Assembly (NCBI RefSeq): GCF_000282315.2 | Contig: NZ_AKJN02000008.1 | Location: forward strand, 372,001 to 436,000 | Direction: 5' to 3' | Length of the DNA stretch: 64,000 bases | Origin: Pseudomonas sp. GM41(2012) | GTDB lineage: Bacteria > Pseudomonadota > Gammaproteobacteria > Pseudomonadales > Pseudomonadaceae | In this document: one piece after another, positions 43,849-51,466 of the stretch | Numbering within the stretch: position 1 is the first letter of the stretch | Layout of the letters: each line of letters starts with the position of its first letter | Translations under genes and position numbers: made by a program | The notes under the pieces: model-generated | What the model saw: the letters and a program-made list of their open reading frames with translations, nothing else | Databases searched by the model: none | Told to the model about the DNA's origin: nothing

Positions 43849-45270
43849 ATGAGTGGACAAAACTCGCATTCAGGCGAGCTGAAACGCGGCCTGAAAAATC
43901 GCCACATTCAACTGATCGCCCTCGGTGGCGCGATCGGTACCGGGCTGTTCCTCGGCTCGGCTGGCGTCCTGAAATCCGCCGGCCCGTCGATGATCCTCGG
44001 CTACGCCATCTGCGGCTTCATTGCTTTCATGATCATGCGCCAGCTCGGCGAAATGATCGTCGAAGAGCCAGTCGCCGGTTCCTTCAGCCACTTTGCCCAT
44101 AAATACTGGGGCGGTTTCGCCGGCTTCCTGTCGGGCTGGAACTGCTGGATTCTGTACATTCTGGTGGGCATGTCGGAGTTGACTGCGGTCGGCAAATACA
44201 TCCACTACTGGGCACCACACATCCCGACCTGGGTCTCGGCAGCCGGCTTCTTCGTCTTGATCAACCTGATCAATCTGGCGAACGTCAAAGTCTTTGGTGA
44301 AGCCGAGTTCTGGTTCGCGATCATCAAGGTCGTGGCCATCGTCGGCATGATTGCGCTCGGCAGCTACCTGCTGGTCAGCGGCGACGGCGGCCCGCAAGCG
44401 TCGGTGACCAACCTTTGGGTCCACGGCGGTTTCTTCCCGAATGGCGTCAGCGGTTTGGTGATGGCCATGGCGATTATCATGTTCTCCTTCGGCGGCCTGG
44501 AAATGCTCGGTTTCACCGCAGCGGAAGCTGACAAGCCGAAAACCGTGATCCCGAAAGCCATCAACCAGGTGATCTACCGGATCCTGATTTTCTACATCGG
44601 TGCGTTGGTTATCCTGCTTTCTCTGACGCCATGGGACAGCCTGTTGGCGACCCTTAACGCGTCGGGTGATTCCTACAGCGGCAGCCCGTTCGTGCAAGTG
44701 TTCTCGATGCTCGGCAGCGACACCGCTGCGCACATCCTCAACTTCGTGGTCCTGACCGCAGCGCTGTCGGTGTACAACAGTGGCACCTACTGCAACAGCC
44801 GCATGCTGCTGGGCATGGCCGAGCAAGGCGATGCGCCGAAAGCCTTGTCGAAGATCGACAAGCGCGGCGTGCCAGTGCGTTCGATCCTTGCTTCGGCGGC
44901 GGTGACATTGATTGCCGTATTGCTGAACTACCTGATCCCGCAAAACGCGCTGGAACTGTTGATGTCGCTGGTGGTTGCCACCCTGGTGATCAACTGGGCA
45001 ATGATCAGCTTCTCGCACTTCAAGTTCCGCCAGCACATGAACAAGACCAAACAGACGCCGCTGTTCAAGGCCCTGTGGTACCCGTACGGGAACTACATCT
45101 GCCTGGCGTTCGTGGTGTTCATTCTGGGCGTCATGCTGCTGATTCCGGGGATTCAGATCTCGGTGTATGCGATTCCGGTGTGGGTCGCGTTCATGTGGGT
45201 TTGCTACGGCATCAAGAACAAGCGTCGTGACCGGCATGCGTTGCAGGCTGCGGGTTCCGTAGCGAAGTAA
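43849..45270 (+). CDS. aroP: Aromatic amino acid permease AroP
   Basis: This 473-aa APC-superfamily proton symporter for Phe, Tyr and Trp has twelve membrane segments. It carries the family signature near the N-terminus (LKNRHIQLIALGGAIGTGLFLGSA) and AroP-like segments such as GQLGEMIVEEPVAGSFSHFA-type TM3 sequence and SVYNSGTYCNSRMLLGMAEQGDAPKAL. The ATG at 43849 is preferred over an upstream in-frame TTG. A strong terminator follows. The gene end and terminator are partly duplicated 1.76 kb downstream. Confidence 0.93.
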   Translation: MSGQNSHSGELKRGLKNRHIQLIALGGAIGTGLFLGSAGVLKSAGPSMILGYAICGFIAFMIMRQLGEMIVEEPVAGSFSHFAHKYWGGFAGFLSGWNCWILYILVGMSELTAVGKYIHYWAPHIPTWVSAAGFFVLINLINLANVKVFGEAEFWFAIIKVVAIVGMIALGSYLLVSGDGGPQASVTNLWVHGGFFPNGVSGLVMAMAIIMFSFGGLEMLGFTAAEADKPKTVIPKAINQVIYRILIFYIGALVILLSLTPWDSLLATLNASGDSYSGSPFVQVFSMLGSDTAAHILNFVVLTAALSVYNSGTYCNSRMLLGMAEQGDAPKALSKIDKRGVPVRSILASAAVTLIAVLLNYLIPQNALELLMSLVVATLVINWAMISFSHFKFRQHMNKTKQTPLFKALWYPYGNYICLAFVVFILGVMLLIPGIQISVYAIPVWVAFMWVCYGIKNKRRDRHALQAAGSVAK

Positions 45271-45319
45271 CGTAAACGCAAAAACAACAAACCCGGCCAT
45301 GTGCCGGGTTTGTTGTTTT
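45256..45319 (+). repeat. Left copy of a 65-bp direct repeat (aroP 3' end plus terminator)
   Basis: It runs from TCCGTAGCGAAGTAACG (last aroP codons) through the terminator to TGTTGTTTT. The right copy at 47014-47078 differs by about five substitutions and one indel. The pair bounds the hcp-effector cassette. Confidence 0.85.
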
Positions 45320-45320
45320 T
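45281..45320 (+). terminator. Rho-independent terminator of aroP
   Basis: AAAACAACAAACCCGGC pairs with GCCGGGTTTGTTGTTTTT around CATGT, starting 10 bp after the aroP stop. The stem is about 16 bp. Confidence 0.92.
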
Positions 45321-45490
45321 GATGTGCTAACTTTGCGATTGAACTGAAGTCTTATTCCTACATGAGTGGTGGCTGTTTACTACAGCAGTTTTTGAAACTA
45401 ATAAAGGCTCGTTGATTCAGAAGTTACCTACAACATGTCGGTTACGTTTTGTCATAGGCTGGTGCTTCCAATACATAAGGAGTGACCTAT

Positions 45491-45991
45491 ATGGCCAGCC
45501 ACAGCTACATGACTATTACCGGTAAACGGCAAGGTTTGATTTCTGCGGGTTGCTCCGGTCATAGCTCTATCGGTAATAAATGCCAATCCGGCCACCAAGA
45601 TGAAATCATGGTGTTGGCCTACTCGCACGATATGTTGGCGGGTAATGACGGTAACGTGGCAGGTGGCCGCGGCAAGCACATGCCGATCATGATTACCAAG
45701 GCTATCGATAAATCATCACCTCTGTTGGCGAGTGCACTGCATGAGTGTGAAGAAGTGGAGTGCGTTATAAATTTTTTCCGCACTGCCTCCGCGGGCGGGC
45801 AAGAACGATACTATTCAATTCATCTTACCGGTGCGCGGATCGCGCATATCAGCCAGCAAGTTCCCCACGCTATTCGTATGAACGATGCGGAGCCGCAAGA
45901 GCTCGTGTCCGTTCGATATAGAGACATTGCCTGGGCGCATGTGCCAGGGGCAACGAGTGCCTATAGTTCTTGGGGTAATGAGGATGAATGA
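45491..45991 (+). CDS. hcp: Hcp family type VI secretion protein (orphan copy)
   Basis: This 166-aa Hcp tube protein has the family start MASHSYMTITGKRQGLISAG and segments DEIMVLAYSHD, PIMITKAIDKSSPLLASAL, YYSIHLTGARIAHISQ and YRDIAWAHV. Hcp hexamers form the inner tube of the type VI system and carry small effectors. The start ATG has AAGGAG 9 bp upstream. No core type VI genes are in the window, so this is an orphan hcp. The next gene, probably its cargo, overlaps it by 8 bp. Confidence 0.93.
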   Translation: MASHSYMTITGKRQGLISAGCSGHSSIGNKCQSGHQDEIMVLAYSHDMLAGNDGNVAGGRGKHMPIMITKAIDKSSPLLASALHECEEVECVINFFRTASAGGQERYYSIHLTGARIAHISQQVPHAIRMNDAEPQELVSVRYRDIAWAHVPGATSAYSSWGNEDE

Positions 45992-46673
45992 AGCATCGTG
46001 CGATATTCATGATGTGACAAAGGCCGCGTCCGACCTCGTTGCGACGGGATGCAACATCGGCATGACTCATCTTCCTGGCAGTTACGCGCAACTGCGGTTC
46101 AGTTCGATTATCTCTGCTTATGCCAATGAGATTGTTCAAACGGTTGATGAAGGGTTATTAAGTGCATGGGAAGGCGTCCAAGAGATCATTGGCGAATACG
46201 AGGAATTGTCGTCAAAAGCGCGTTTTTACCTGCAAAATGGCATTGGTGTGGCGGCGGGCGTTATGCAGATTAGAACCGGTGTTGCGGCAACTGCAGCTCC
46301 CGGGGCAATTGGCGCAATACCAGGAGCGTTGTTGATTGCGCACGGCACTAATAATATCTATGAAGGTTTGGGGGATATTTTTAACGGCCCAGAAGCACCG
46401 GCTACAATTGGACCTGCCAGATATATCTATCAATCAGCATTTAAAAATTCTCGGAAGGGTAATGTTGCCTATTATTCTATTGATTTATTTTTATCTGGGT
46501 ATGGGGTGCTCAGGCCAGTACAAAAACCTGGCACATTCGAACTTTTCAAACGTGATCCTAGGAATTATGAACAGGCTTTTCGGCAAACGGGTAAGTTAGC
46601 ATTGGCTCTCGAAGCTTTGGTTGATTTTCTGACTGTGGATGCAATGCTTAAAGAAAGCTCTGCGGGTGGATGA
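45984..46673 (+). CDS. DUF4225-like putative type VI effector
   Basis: This 229-aa protein has a hydrophobic, glycine/alanine-rich stretch in the middle (about 68-115, NGIGVAAGVMQIRTGVAATA and onward). Its C-terminal region (GPARYIYQSAF, GNVAYYSIDLFLSGYG, ALALEALVDFLTVDAML) resembles DUF4225 proteins of Pseudomonas as I remember them. It starts inside the hcp stop region, so translation is coupled to hcp. A small membrane-protein gene follows. Hcp-linked cargo with a membrane-spanning segment and membrane immunity protein suggests an inner-membrane-acting toxin. ATG 45978 is an alternative start. Confidence 0.8.
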   Translation: MNEASCDIHDVTKAASDLVATGCNIGMTHLPGSYAQLRFSSIISAYANEIVQTVDEGLLSAWEGVQEIIGEYEELSSKARFYLQNGIGVAAGVMQIRTGVAATAAPGAIGAIPGALLIAHGTNNIYEGLGDIFNGPEAPATIGPARYIYQSAFKNSRKGNVAYYSIDLFLSGYGVLRPVQKPGTFELFKRDPRNYEQAFRQTGKLALALEALVDFLTVDAMLKESSAGG

Positions 46674-46721
46674 AACGGCCCTTTCATTCGGAGGGTACGA
46701 TTCAAGAGGACGTGAAAGTTT

Positions 46722-46931
46722 ATGACGCTTGAGAATATTCGATACCATTTGTCTGTCACTTGCCTGGTTCTAGGCTGCTGTGGCTTGCCCACGGGCGCAA
46801 TAGTTTGGTGCATAACCGAAATAGTACCCTTGGAAGGGAAGCATCTGAATATTGCTTATTTGATAACGTACGTGACTCTCGTTTTTTTTGGTTTACGCTT
46901 TTACATTCCGAGATTGCGTGGACATGCATAA
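46722..46931 (+). CDS. Small membrane protein, probable immunity protein
   Basis: This 69-aa protein has two hydrophobic segments (LSVTCLVLGCCGLPTGAIVW and LNIAYLITYVTLVFFGLRFYI) and basic ends. GAGG lies about 10 bp upstream of the ATG. It follows the putative effector with a 48-bp gap in the same lower-GC cassette. The immunity role is inferred from position and membrane topology only. I do not recognise a named family. Confidence 0.68.
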   Translation: MTLENIRYHLSVTCLVLGCCGLPTGAIVWCITEIVPLEGKHLNIAYLITYVTLVFFGLRFYIPRLRGHA

Positions 46932-47013
46932 GCCAGACTCTGACTGATGAACCGCGGGCAGCAGCGATCACCTGCTGTCCAACGGGCATTGGCAGTATCC
47001 TGCGCGTTCTGAG

Positions 47014-47078
47014 TCCGTAACGAAGTAACGCAAAACGCAGAAACATCAAACCCGGCCATGTACCGGGTTTGTTGTTTT
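47014..47078 (+). repeat. Right copy of the 65-bp direct repeat
   Basis: It matches 45256-45319 at about 90 percent, including the remnant of the last aroP codons (TCCGTAACGAAGTAA) and the hairpin AAACCCGG/CCGGGTTT. Weaker similarity extends about 25 bp further upstream. Confidence 0.85.
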
Positions 47079-47080
47079 GC
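47047..47080 (+). terminator. Duplicated terminator after the immunity gene
   Basis: CAAACCCGG(C) pairs with CCGGGTTTG around CATGTA, followed by TTGTTTT. It is the copy of the aroP terminator and would end the hcp-effector-immunity transcript. Confidence 0.8.
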
Positions 47081-47092
47081 GTCCGGCCGCTA

Positions 47093-47370
47093 TTTCCCCT
47101 CCAGAAAGCTCAGCACCGTCGCATTGAAAAATCCGGATCCCGGATAAAGGCAAAGTGGCTGACATTGGGCAGGATCAACAAACCGGCACCGGGAATGGCC
47201 GACGCCATGTATTTCGTGTGTTCGCGTTTGATCGCCTCGTCATGGTCGCCATCCACGATCAATATCGGGGCTTTGATTTTCGCCAGCTCTTGCGTTGTCC
47301 AGTTTGGCTGGCTCGCCCACATATGGCTGATCTGCTCGACGAACGCATCGTATTCTTTGGGGGGCTTTGA
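47093..47370 (-). pseudogene. Truncated, frameshifted alpha/beta-hydrolase fragment
   Basis: The minus strand encodes only the last about 85 residues of an alpha/beta hydrolase (WASQPNWTTQELAKIKAPIL, IVDGDHDEAI with the acid-residue region, and LPNVSHFAFIRDPDF with the catalytic His). The N-terminal part with the nucleophile elbow is missing. After DPDF the reading frame breaks: one extra T near 47122 would restore a normal ending (FNATVLSFLEGK). It is a decayed 3' remnant next to the hcp cassette boundary. Confidence 0.75.
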
Positions 47371-47440
47371 AAAGGTGCGCTATGGAATGAAACACGGGGG
47401 ATAATGACTGCCGCCCCGACTGAGCCTCTGTGAACTACCT

Positions 47441-47854
47441 ATGCTGGTGATATCCAACAACGTGCACCTACCGGATGCCGAGATCGAATTGACCGCCATC
47501 CGCGCCCAGGGCGCCGGTGGGCAGAACGTCAACAAGGTTTCCAGCGCGGTGCACCTGCGTTTCGACATTCCGGCCTCGTCCTTGCCCGAGTTCTACAAGG
47601 AACGGCTGCTGGCGCTGCGTGACAGTCGCATCACCAGCGAAGGGGTGTTGATCATCAAGGCCCAGCAATACCGCACGCAGGAAGCCAATCGCGCGGATGC
47701 GCTGGAGCGGCTGACCGAGTTGATCCTCAGTGCCACGAAGGTCGAAAAGAAACGTCGCCCGACCAAACCGACCCTCGGTTCGAAGAAGCGTCGGTTGGAG
47801 TCCAAGACCAAGCGCGGCAGCATCAAGGCCGGGCGTGGCAAGGTCGATTTTTAG
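47441..47854 (+). CDS. arfB: Alternative ribosome-rescue factor ArfB (YaeJ)
   Basis: This 137-aa peptidyl-tRNA hydrolase of the class I release-factor type has the GGQ motif (RAQGAGGQNVNKVSSAVHLRF) near residue 27. A basic C-terminal tail (KVEKKRRPTKPTLGSKKRRL) enters the mRNA channel of stalled ribosomes in the known family. It lacks the codon-recognition domain, as expected. Its last 4 bp overlap the convergent MFS gene. Confidence 0.95.
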   Translation: MLVISNNVHLPDAEIELTAIRAQGAGGQNVNKVSSAVHLRFDIPASSLPEFYKERLLALRDSRITSEGVLIIKAQQYRTQEANRADALERLTELILSATKVEKKRRPTKPTLGSKKRRLESKTKRGSIKAGRGKVDF

Positions 47855-49065
47855 CGGGCTTGGCGCTCTTCCCGGTACTTTTCATTGAGGTACTTCGGCG
47901 CCTGCCGGTACAAGTAAACACTCAGTGCCAGACCGCTCAACGCGGCGAGCGCAGCGAACAGGAATATCGAGGCAAAACCAAAGCCTGCCGCAATCGCCCC
48001 CGCCACCGGCCCGGTGATCCCCAGCGACAAATCGATGAACAACGAGTAAGCCCCGACTGCCGCGCCTCGACTTGAGGCCGGTACCAGGTTGACCGCTTCC
48101 ACCCCCAGCGCGGGGAACACCAGCGAGAAACCGAACCCGCTCAGCGCTGCACCGGCCAGTGCCCAATGAGCGTCCGGCGCCAGCCATAGCAGCAACAGTC
48201 CCAGTGTTTCCACCGACAGGCAGGCAATCGCCACGCGAAAGCCGCCGAGGCGGTTGATCAGGTTGCCGAACAGCAGCCGTGCACCGATGAAACTGGCACC
48301 GAACAGGCTCAGGCACAGCACCGCGTTGTCCCAGTGCTGAGTGGCGTAATACAGGGTGATGAAGGTGGCGATGGTGCCAAAGCCGATCGAGCCCAGCGCC
48401 AGACCGCAACCATGTGGCAGTACGCGCCCCAGCACATGCATGAACGGCAAACGCTCACCGACCACAATCGGCGCGGCGGTTTTCGGCCAGGCCAGCACCA
48501 GGCCGAGGACGGCCAGCAACACGATGCTCACGCCCATGCTCCACAAGCCCAGTTGATTAACCAGCAGCACGCCCAGCGGAGCGCCGACTGCCAGTGCGCC
48601 ATAACTGGCGATGCCGTTCCAGGAAATGACTTTGGCAGTGTTCGCCGCGCCGACCCGGCCGATGCCCCAGCCAATCGAACCGGAGCCCACCAGGCTTTCC
48701 GCGCTGCCGAGTACCAGACGGCCGATCAACAGGCTGATCAGGCTCAAGGTCGGCAGGCTTTGGGTCCAGGCCGATATCAGCATGAATACGCCGCTCAAAC
48801 CGCAGCCGGCGAGGCCGTACATCACGGCGAGTTTGCTGCCCTTGTTGTCGATGATTTTCCCGGCATACGGGCGGCTGAGCAGGGTGGCCAGGTATTGCAC
48901 GCTGATCACCAGGCCGGCGATGACGGCGCCGAAGCCCAGATCGCTGTGGACGTAACCCGGCAACACGGCCAGGGGAATGCCGATATTCAGGTAGCCGATG
49001 AAGGTGAACAGGACGATGGAAACGACTTGCAGCGTGACCGCCAGGGGGCGCTGGTTTTCAGACAT
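47851..49065 (-). CDS. MFS transporter (YfcJ/YhhS-like)
   Basis: This 404-aa major facilitator has twelve predicted helices in two halves, a motif A-like loop after TM2 (LLSRPYAGKIIDNKGSK) and GSAESLVGSGSIGWGIGRVG, typical of the YfcJ/YhhS (UPF0226) branch. The substrate is unknown; branch members are annotated as arabinose or drug exporters. The start is ATG 49065. It stands alone and converges with arfB with a 4-bp overlap. Confidence 0.9.
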   Translation of the reverse strand: MSENQRPLAVTLQVVSIVLFTFIGYLNIGIPLAVLPGYVHSDLGFGAVIAGLVISVQYLATLLSRPYAGKIIDNKGSKLAVMYGLAGCGLSGVFMLISAWTQSLPTLSLISLLIGRLVLGSAESLVGSGSIGWGIGRVGAANTAKVISWNGIASYGALAVGAPLGVLLVNQLGLWSMGVSIVLLAVLGLVLAWPKTAAPIVVGERLPFMHVLGRVLPHGCGLALGSIGFGTIATFITLYYATQHWDNAVLCLSLFGASFIGARLLFGNLINRLGGFRVAIACLSVETLGLLLLWLAPDAHWALAGAALSGFGFSLVFPALGVEAVNLVPASSRGAAVGAYSLFIDLSLGITGPVAGAIAAGFGFASIFLFAALAALSGLALSVYLYRQAPKYLNEKYREERQAR

Positions 49066-49170
49066 GGGTAAAGATCCACGGGGAAGCAGGATAGATAGGC
49101 TGCTTATGATAGCGGCGCGAACGGCTGCGGGTCGTGGAAAAAGTAAAACTATTTGCCGGACGGGGATGAA

Positions 49171-49353
49171 TCAGGGTTTGGCGGGTGCGACCAGGTGCGT
49201 GGTGACCAGGGCGGCCAGGGCGTTTTCTTCGCTGCCGAAGCGGGCGAGCAGCGCGGCGCGTTTTTCGGGGGACAGGCGATTCCAGATCTCGATCATCTTC
49301 TCGGTGGTACCGATCAAGACGCTGGCCTGGGTTTCAGAGAAGTCATCGGACAT
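49171..49353 (-). CDS. Small 60-aa protein of unknown function
   Basis: The ORF from ATG 49353 (MSDDFSETQASVLIGTTEKM) encodes a soluble, helical-looking 60-aa protein with TEKMIEIWNRLSPEKRAALLARFG. The ribosome site is weak. Codon use looks coding. A 13-bp perfect hairpin lies immediately upstream, between it and another tiny gene. I do not recognise the family. Confidence 0.6.
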   Translation of the reverse strand: MSDDFSETQASVLIGTTEKMIEIWNRLSPEKRAALLARFGSEENALAALVTTHLVAPAKP

Positions 49354-49377
49354 GGTGTGGGGCTCGGGGTTCAGGCG

Positions 49378-49409
49378 GTGTGGAAAGCGCATGTTAGCGC
49401 TTTCCACAC
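49378..49409. terminator. 13-bp perfect hairpin between two tiny genes
   Basis: GTGTGGAAAGCGC pairs perfectly with GCGCTTTCCACAC around ATGTTA. On neither strand does a T-run follow. It sits between the 43-aa and 60-aa genes and may stabilise or process a transcript rather than terminate it. Confidence 0.5.
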
Positions 49410-49429
49410 GGTCTGGCATTGCAGGTGAA

Positions 49430-49561
49430 TCAGTCTTCGCTGTCGGCCTTGCGGCGTTCAGTGGCTTCTTTTGGCTCGGGCTGTTGGGCACCGGCTTGTT
49501 GCGTGGGCGTCTGCTCAGTTTCGTGCAGGCTTGGGAAGGGGAGATTAGGGATCTCGTGCAT
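49430..49561 (-). CDS. Small 43-aa acidic protein
   Basis: The ORF starts at an ATG with GAGGAG 6 bp upstream and encodes a hydrophilic, Glu/Gln/Pro-rich peptide (MHEIPNLPFPSLHETEQTPT, then ...EATERRKADSED). It is probably disordered. Good ribosome site and codon use support it. The function is unknown. Confidence 0.55.
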   Translation of the reverse strand: MHEIPNLPFPSLHETEQTPTQQAGAQQPEPKEATERRKADSED

Positions 49562-49701
49562 ATCGCGCTCCTCGCAAAGTCTGTTGATAGATCTGGTAGA
49601 TCCGCGCTTTTAAAAAGCTTGGGGAGGATACAGCAGAAGAAATGACAAAAAGACTTTTATATCCAATTGTTGCGACGGATGGGATTGTCTAGACAGGTCT
49701 G

Positions 49702-49812
49702 TGTAGGAGCTGGCGCAGCCTGGAGATCAAGATCAAAAGATCGCAGCCTCCGGCAGCTCCTACATTGGATTGCGTACATCCTGTAGGGGCTGCCGAAGGC
49801 TGCGATCTTTTA
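49702..49812. repeat. GTAGGAGCTGCCGAAGGCTGCGATC-family repeats
   Basis: Two or three copies of the unit TAGGAGCTG...GGCTGCGATCTTTT lie in alternating orientation. The last one runs into phhC, so the phhC stop codon (49810-49812) is formed by the repeat arm. Confidence 0.8.
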
Positions 49813-51006
49813 AGGGCGGCAGACTTCAGCGATGGCTTCGGCTAACAAGTCCAGGCGCGTCGCATCAATCCCGGCGACGTTGGCCCGGCCTGAGTTGACC
49901 ATGTAAACGCTGTGATGATCGCGCAGTTGTTTGACCTGTTCCGGCGTCAAACCGGTATAGGAAAACATCCCGCGCTGCACGCCGATATGCGCAAAGCGCT
50001 CGCGCAAACCATGAGGTTCAAGCGCTTCAACCAAACCGCTGCGCAGTTGGGCGATACGCAAACGCATGGTTTCCACTTCGTCGGCCCAGAGGCTTTTCAG
50101 CTCTGGATCACCAAGGATGGTCGCTACCACAGCAGCGCCGTGATCCGGCGGCGTCGACCACAGGTTGCGGGCGATGTTGGCCAGTTGGCTGCGGATATCC
50201 ACCAGCTTGTCAGCGGTTTTCGCGCAGACAATCAGCGCACCGGTACGGTCGCGGTACAGGCCGAAGTTCTTCGAGCAGGAACTGGTGATCAGCACTTCCG
50301 GCAACGCGGCAGCGAACAACCGGGTCGACCAGGCGTCCTGTTCCAGGCCATCGCCGAAGCCTTGGTAGGCGAAGTCGATCAGTGGCACCAGATTGCGACT
50401 GCGTACCACGTCCAGCACCCGGCGCCAGTCGTCATGGGACAGATCGAAACCGGTCGGGTTATGGCAGCAGGCGTGCAGCAGCACCACATCGCCCTTCGGC
50501 GCTTCGTTGAGTGCCGCGAGCATCGCTTCGACGTCGAGGCGGTTATCGCTGCCAACGTACGGGTAATGACTGACCTTGACCCCGGCTGCCGCGAAGATGG
50601 TTTCGTGGATCGGCCAGGTCGGGTTGCTCAGCCACACGCCACGGCCCGGCAGGCACTGGGCGATAAAGTCGGCACTCAAGCGCAGCGCGCCGGTGCCGCC
50701 CGGCGTTTGCGTCGCGCCGGCCCGTTGTTCGGTGATCAACGGGGAATCGGCACCTAGCACCAATTCAACGATGGCCTTGCCGAACGCCGATTCACCGTGG
50801 CCACCGATGTAGGTCTTGGTGGTCTGACGATCCACCAGGCGTTGCTCGGCGAGCTTCACGGACTGGGGGATCGGTGTCAGGCCCTGGGCATCTTTATAGA
50901 CGCCCACGCCGAGGTCGAATTTGCGCGGGTTGGGGTCCTGCGCATAGGCCTCCATCAGGCCGAGAATCGGGTCGCCGGGTACTCGTCCGATGGCGTCGAA
51001 ATGCAT
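49810..51006 (-). CDS. phhC: Aromatic amino acid aminotransferase PhhC
   Basis: This 398-aa PLP-dependent class I aminotransferase is of the aspartate/tyrosine type. It has the GVGVYKDAQGLTPIP start region, HACCHNPTGFDLS, DFAYQGFGDG, the PLP lysine in SSCSKNFGLYRDRTGA, and the C-terminal arginine region NSGRANVAGI. It transaminates tyrosine and phenylalanine in the catabolic route begun by PhhA. The start overlaps the phhB stop (TAATG), so translation is coupled. Expression is presumably controlled by PhhR from the phhA promoter. Confidence 0.95.
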   Translation of the reverse strand: MHFDAIGRVPGDPILGLMEAYAQDPNPRKFDLGVGVYKDAQGLTPIPQSVKLAEQRLVDRQTTKTYIGGHGESAFGKAIVELVLGADSPLITEQRAGATQTPGGTGALRLSADFIAQCLPGRGVWLSNPTWPIHETIFAAAGVKVSHYPYVGSDNRLDVEAMLAALNEAPKGDVVLLHACCHNPTGFDLSHDDWRRVLDVVRSRNLVPLIDFAYQGFGDGLEQDAWSTRLFAAALPEVLITSSCSKNFGLYRDRTGALIVCAKTADKLVDIRSQLANIARNLWSTPPDHGAAVVATILGDPELKSLWADEVETMRLRIAQLRSGLVEALEPHGLRERFAHIGVQRGMFSYTGLTPEQVKQLRDHHSVYMVNSGRANVAGIDATRLDLLAEAIAEVCRP

Positions 51007-51362
51007 TATTTGCGGCCCTCGGCGTCCTTGGCCACTTCGTCAGTGCGGGCGGCCATGATGAAATCGTTGCGATGCAGGCCCTTGATGGAGTGGCTCCACC
51101 AGGTCACGGTGACTTTGCCCCACTCGGTCAGCAGGCCTGGGTGGTGACCTTCAGCCTCGGAGATTTCACCGACGGCGTTGGTGAACGCCAGTGCGTGCTT
51201 GAAGTTCTTGAACAGGAAAACTTTTTCCAGCTGCATCACGCTGTCGCGCACTTCGATGTTCCAGTCGGGAATCTGCTTGATCAGTACCGGCAGTTCTTCG
51301 TCGCTGACCTGAGGGGCATCGGCGCGGCAGGCTTCGCAATGGGCTTGGTTCAATGTGGACAT
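51006..51362 (-). CDS. phhB: Pterin-4a-carbinolamine dehydratase PhhB
   Basis: This 118-aa enzyme recycles the pterin cofactor of PhhA. It shows the family core WNIEVRDSVMQLEKVFLFKNF, the catalytic His pair (EGHHPGLLTEWGKVTVTWWSHS) and GLHRNDFIMAARTDEVA. It lies between phhA (104-bp gap) and phhC (1-bp overlap). Start ATG 51362. Confidence 0.96.
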   Translation of the reverse strand: MSTLNQAHCEACRADAPQVSDEELPVLIKQIPDWNIEVRDSVMQLEKVFLFKNFKHALAFTNAVGEISEAEGHHPGLLTEWGKVTVTWWSHSIKGLHRNDFIMAARTDEVAKDAEGRK

Positions 51363-51466
51363 GATGGGTTCCTGAAATCGAATTATTGGAAATCGGCCGT
51401 CAGTGTCACCACGCTAAACCAAAGCGTCGGTTCCTGACAGGCTCACTTGATTCTAAAAGCTGCGGA

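Noticed and set aside
49702..49812. Insertion sequence at phhC 3' end
   Set aside because: There is no transposase ORF or terminal inverted repeat; the unit belongs to a short palindromic-repeat family seen elsewhere in the window.
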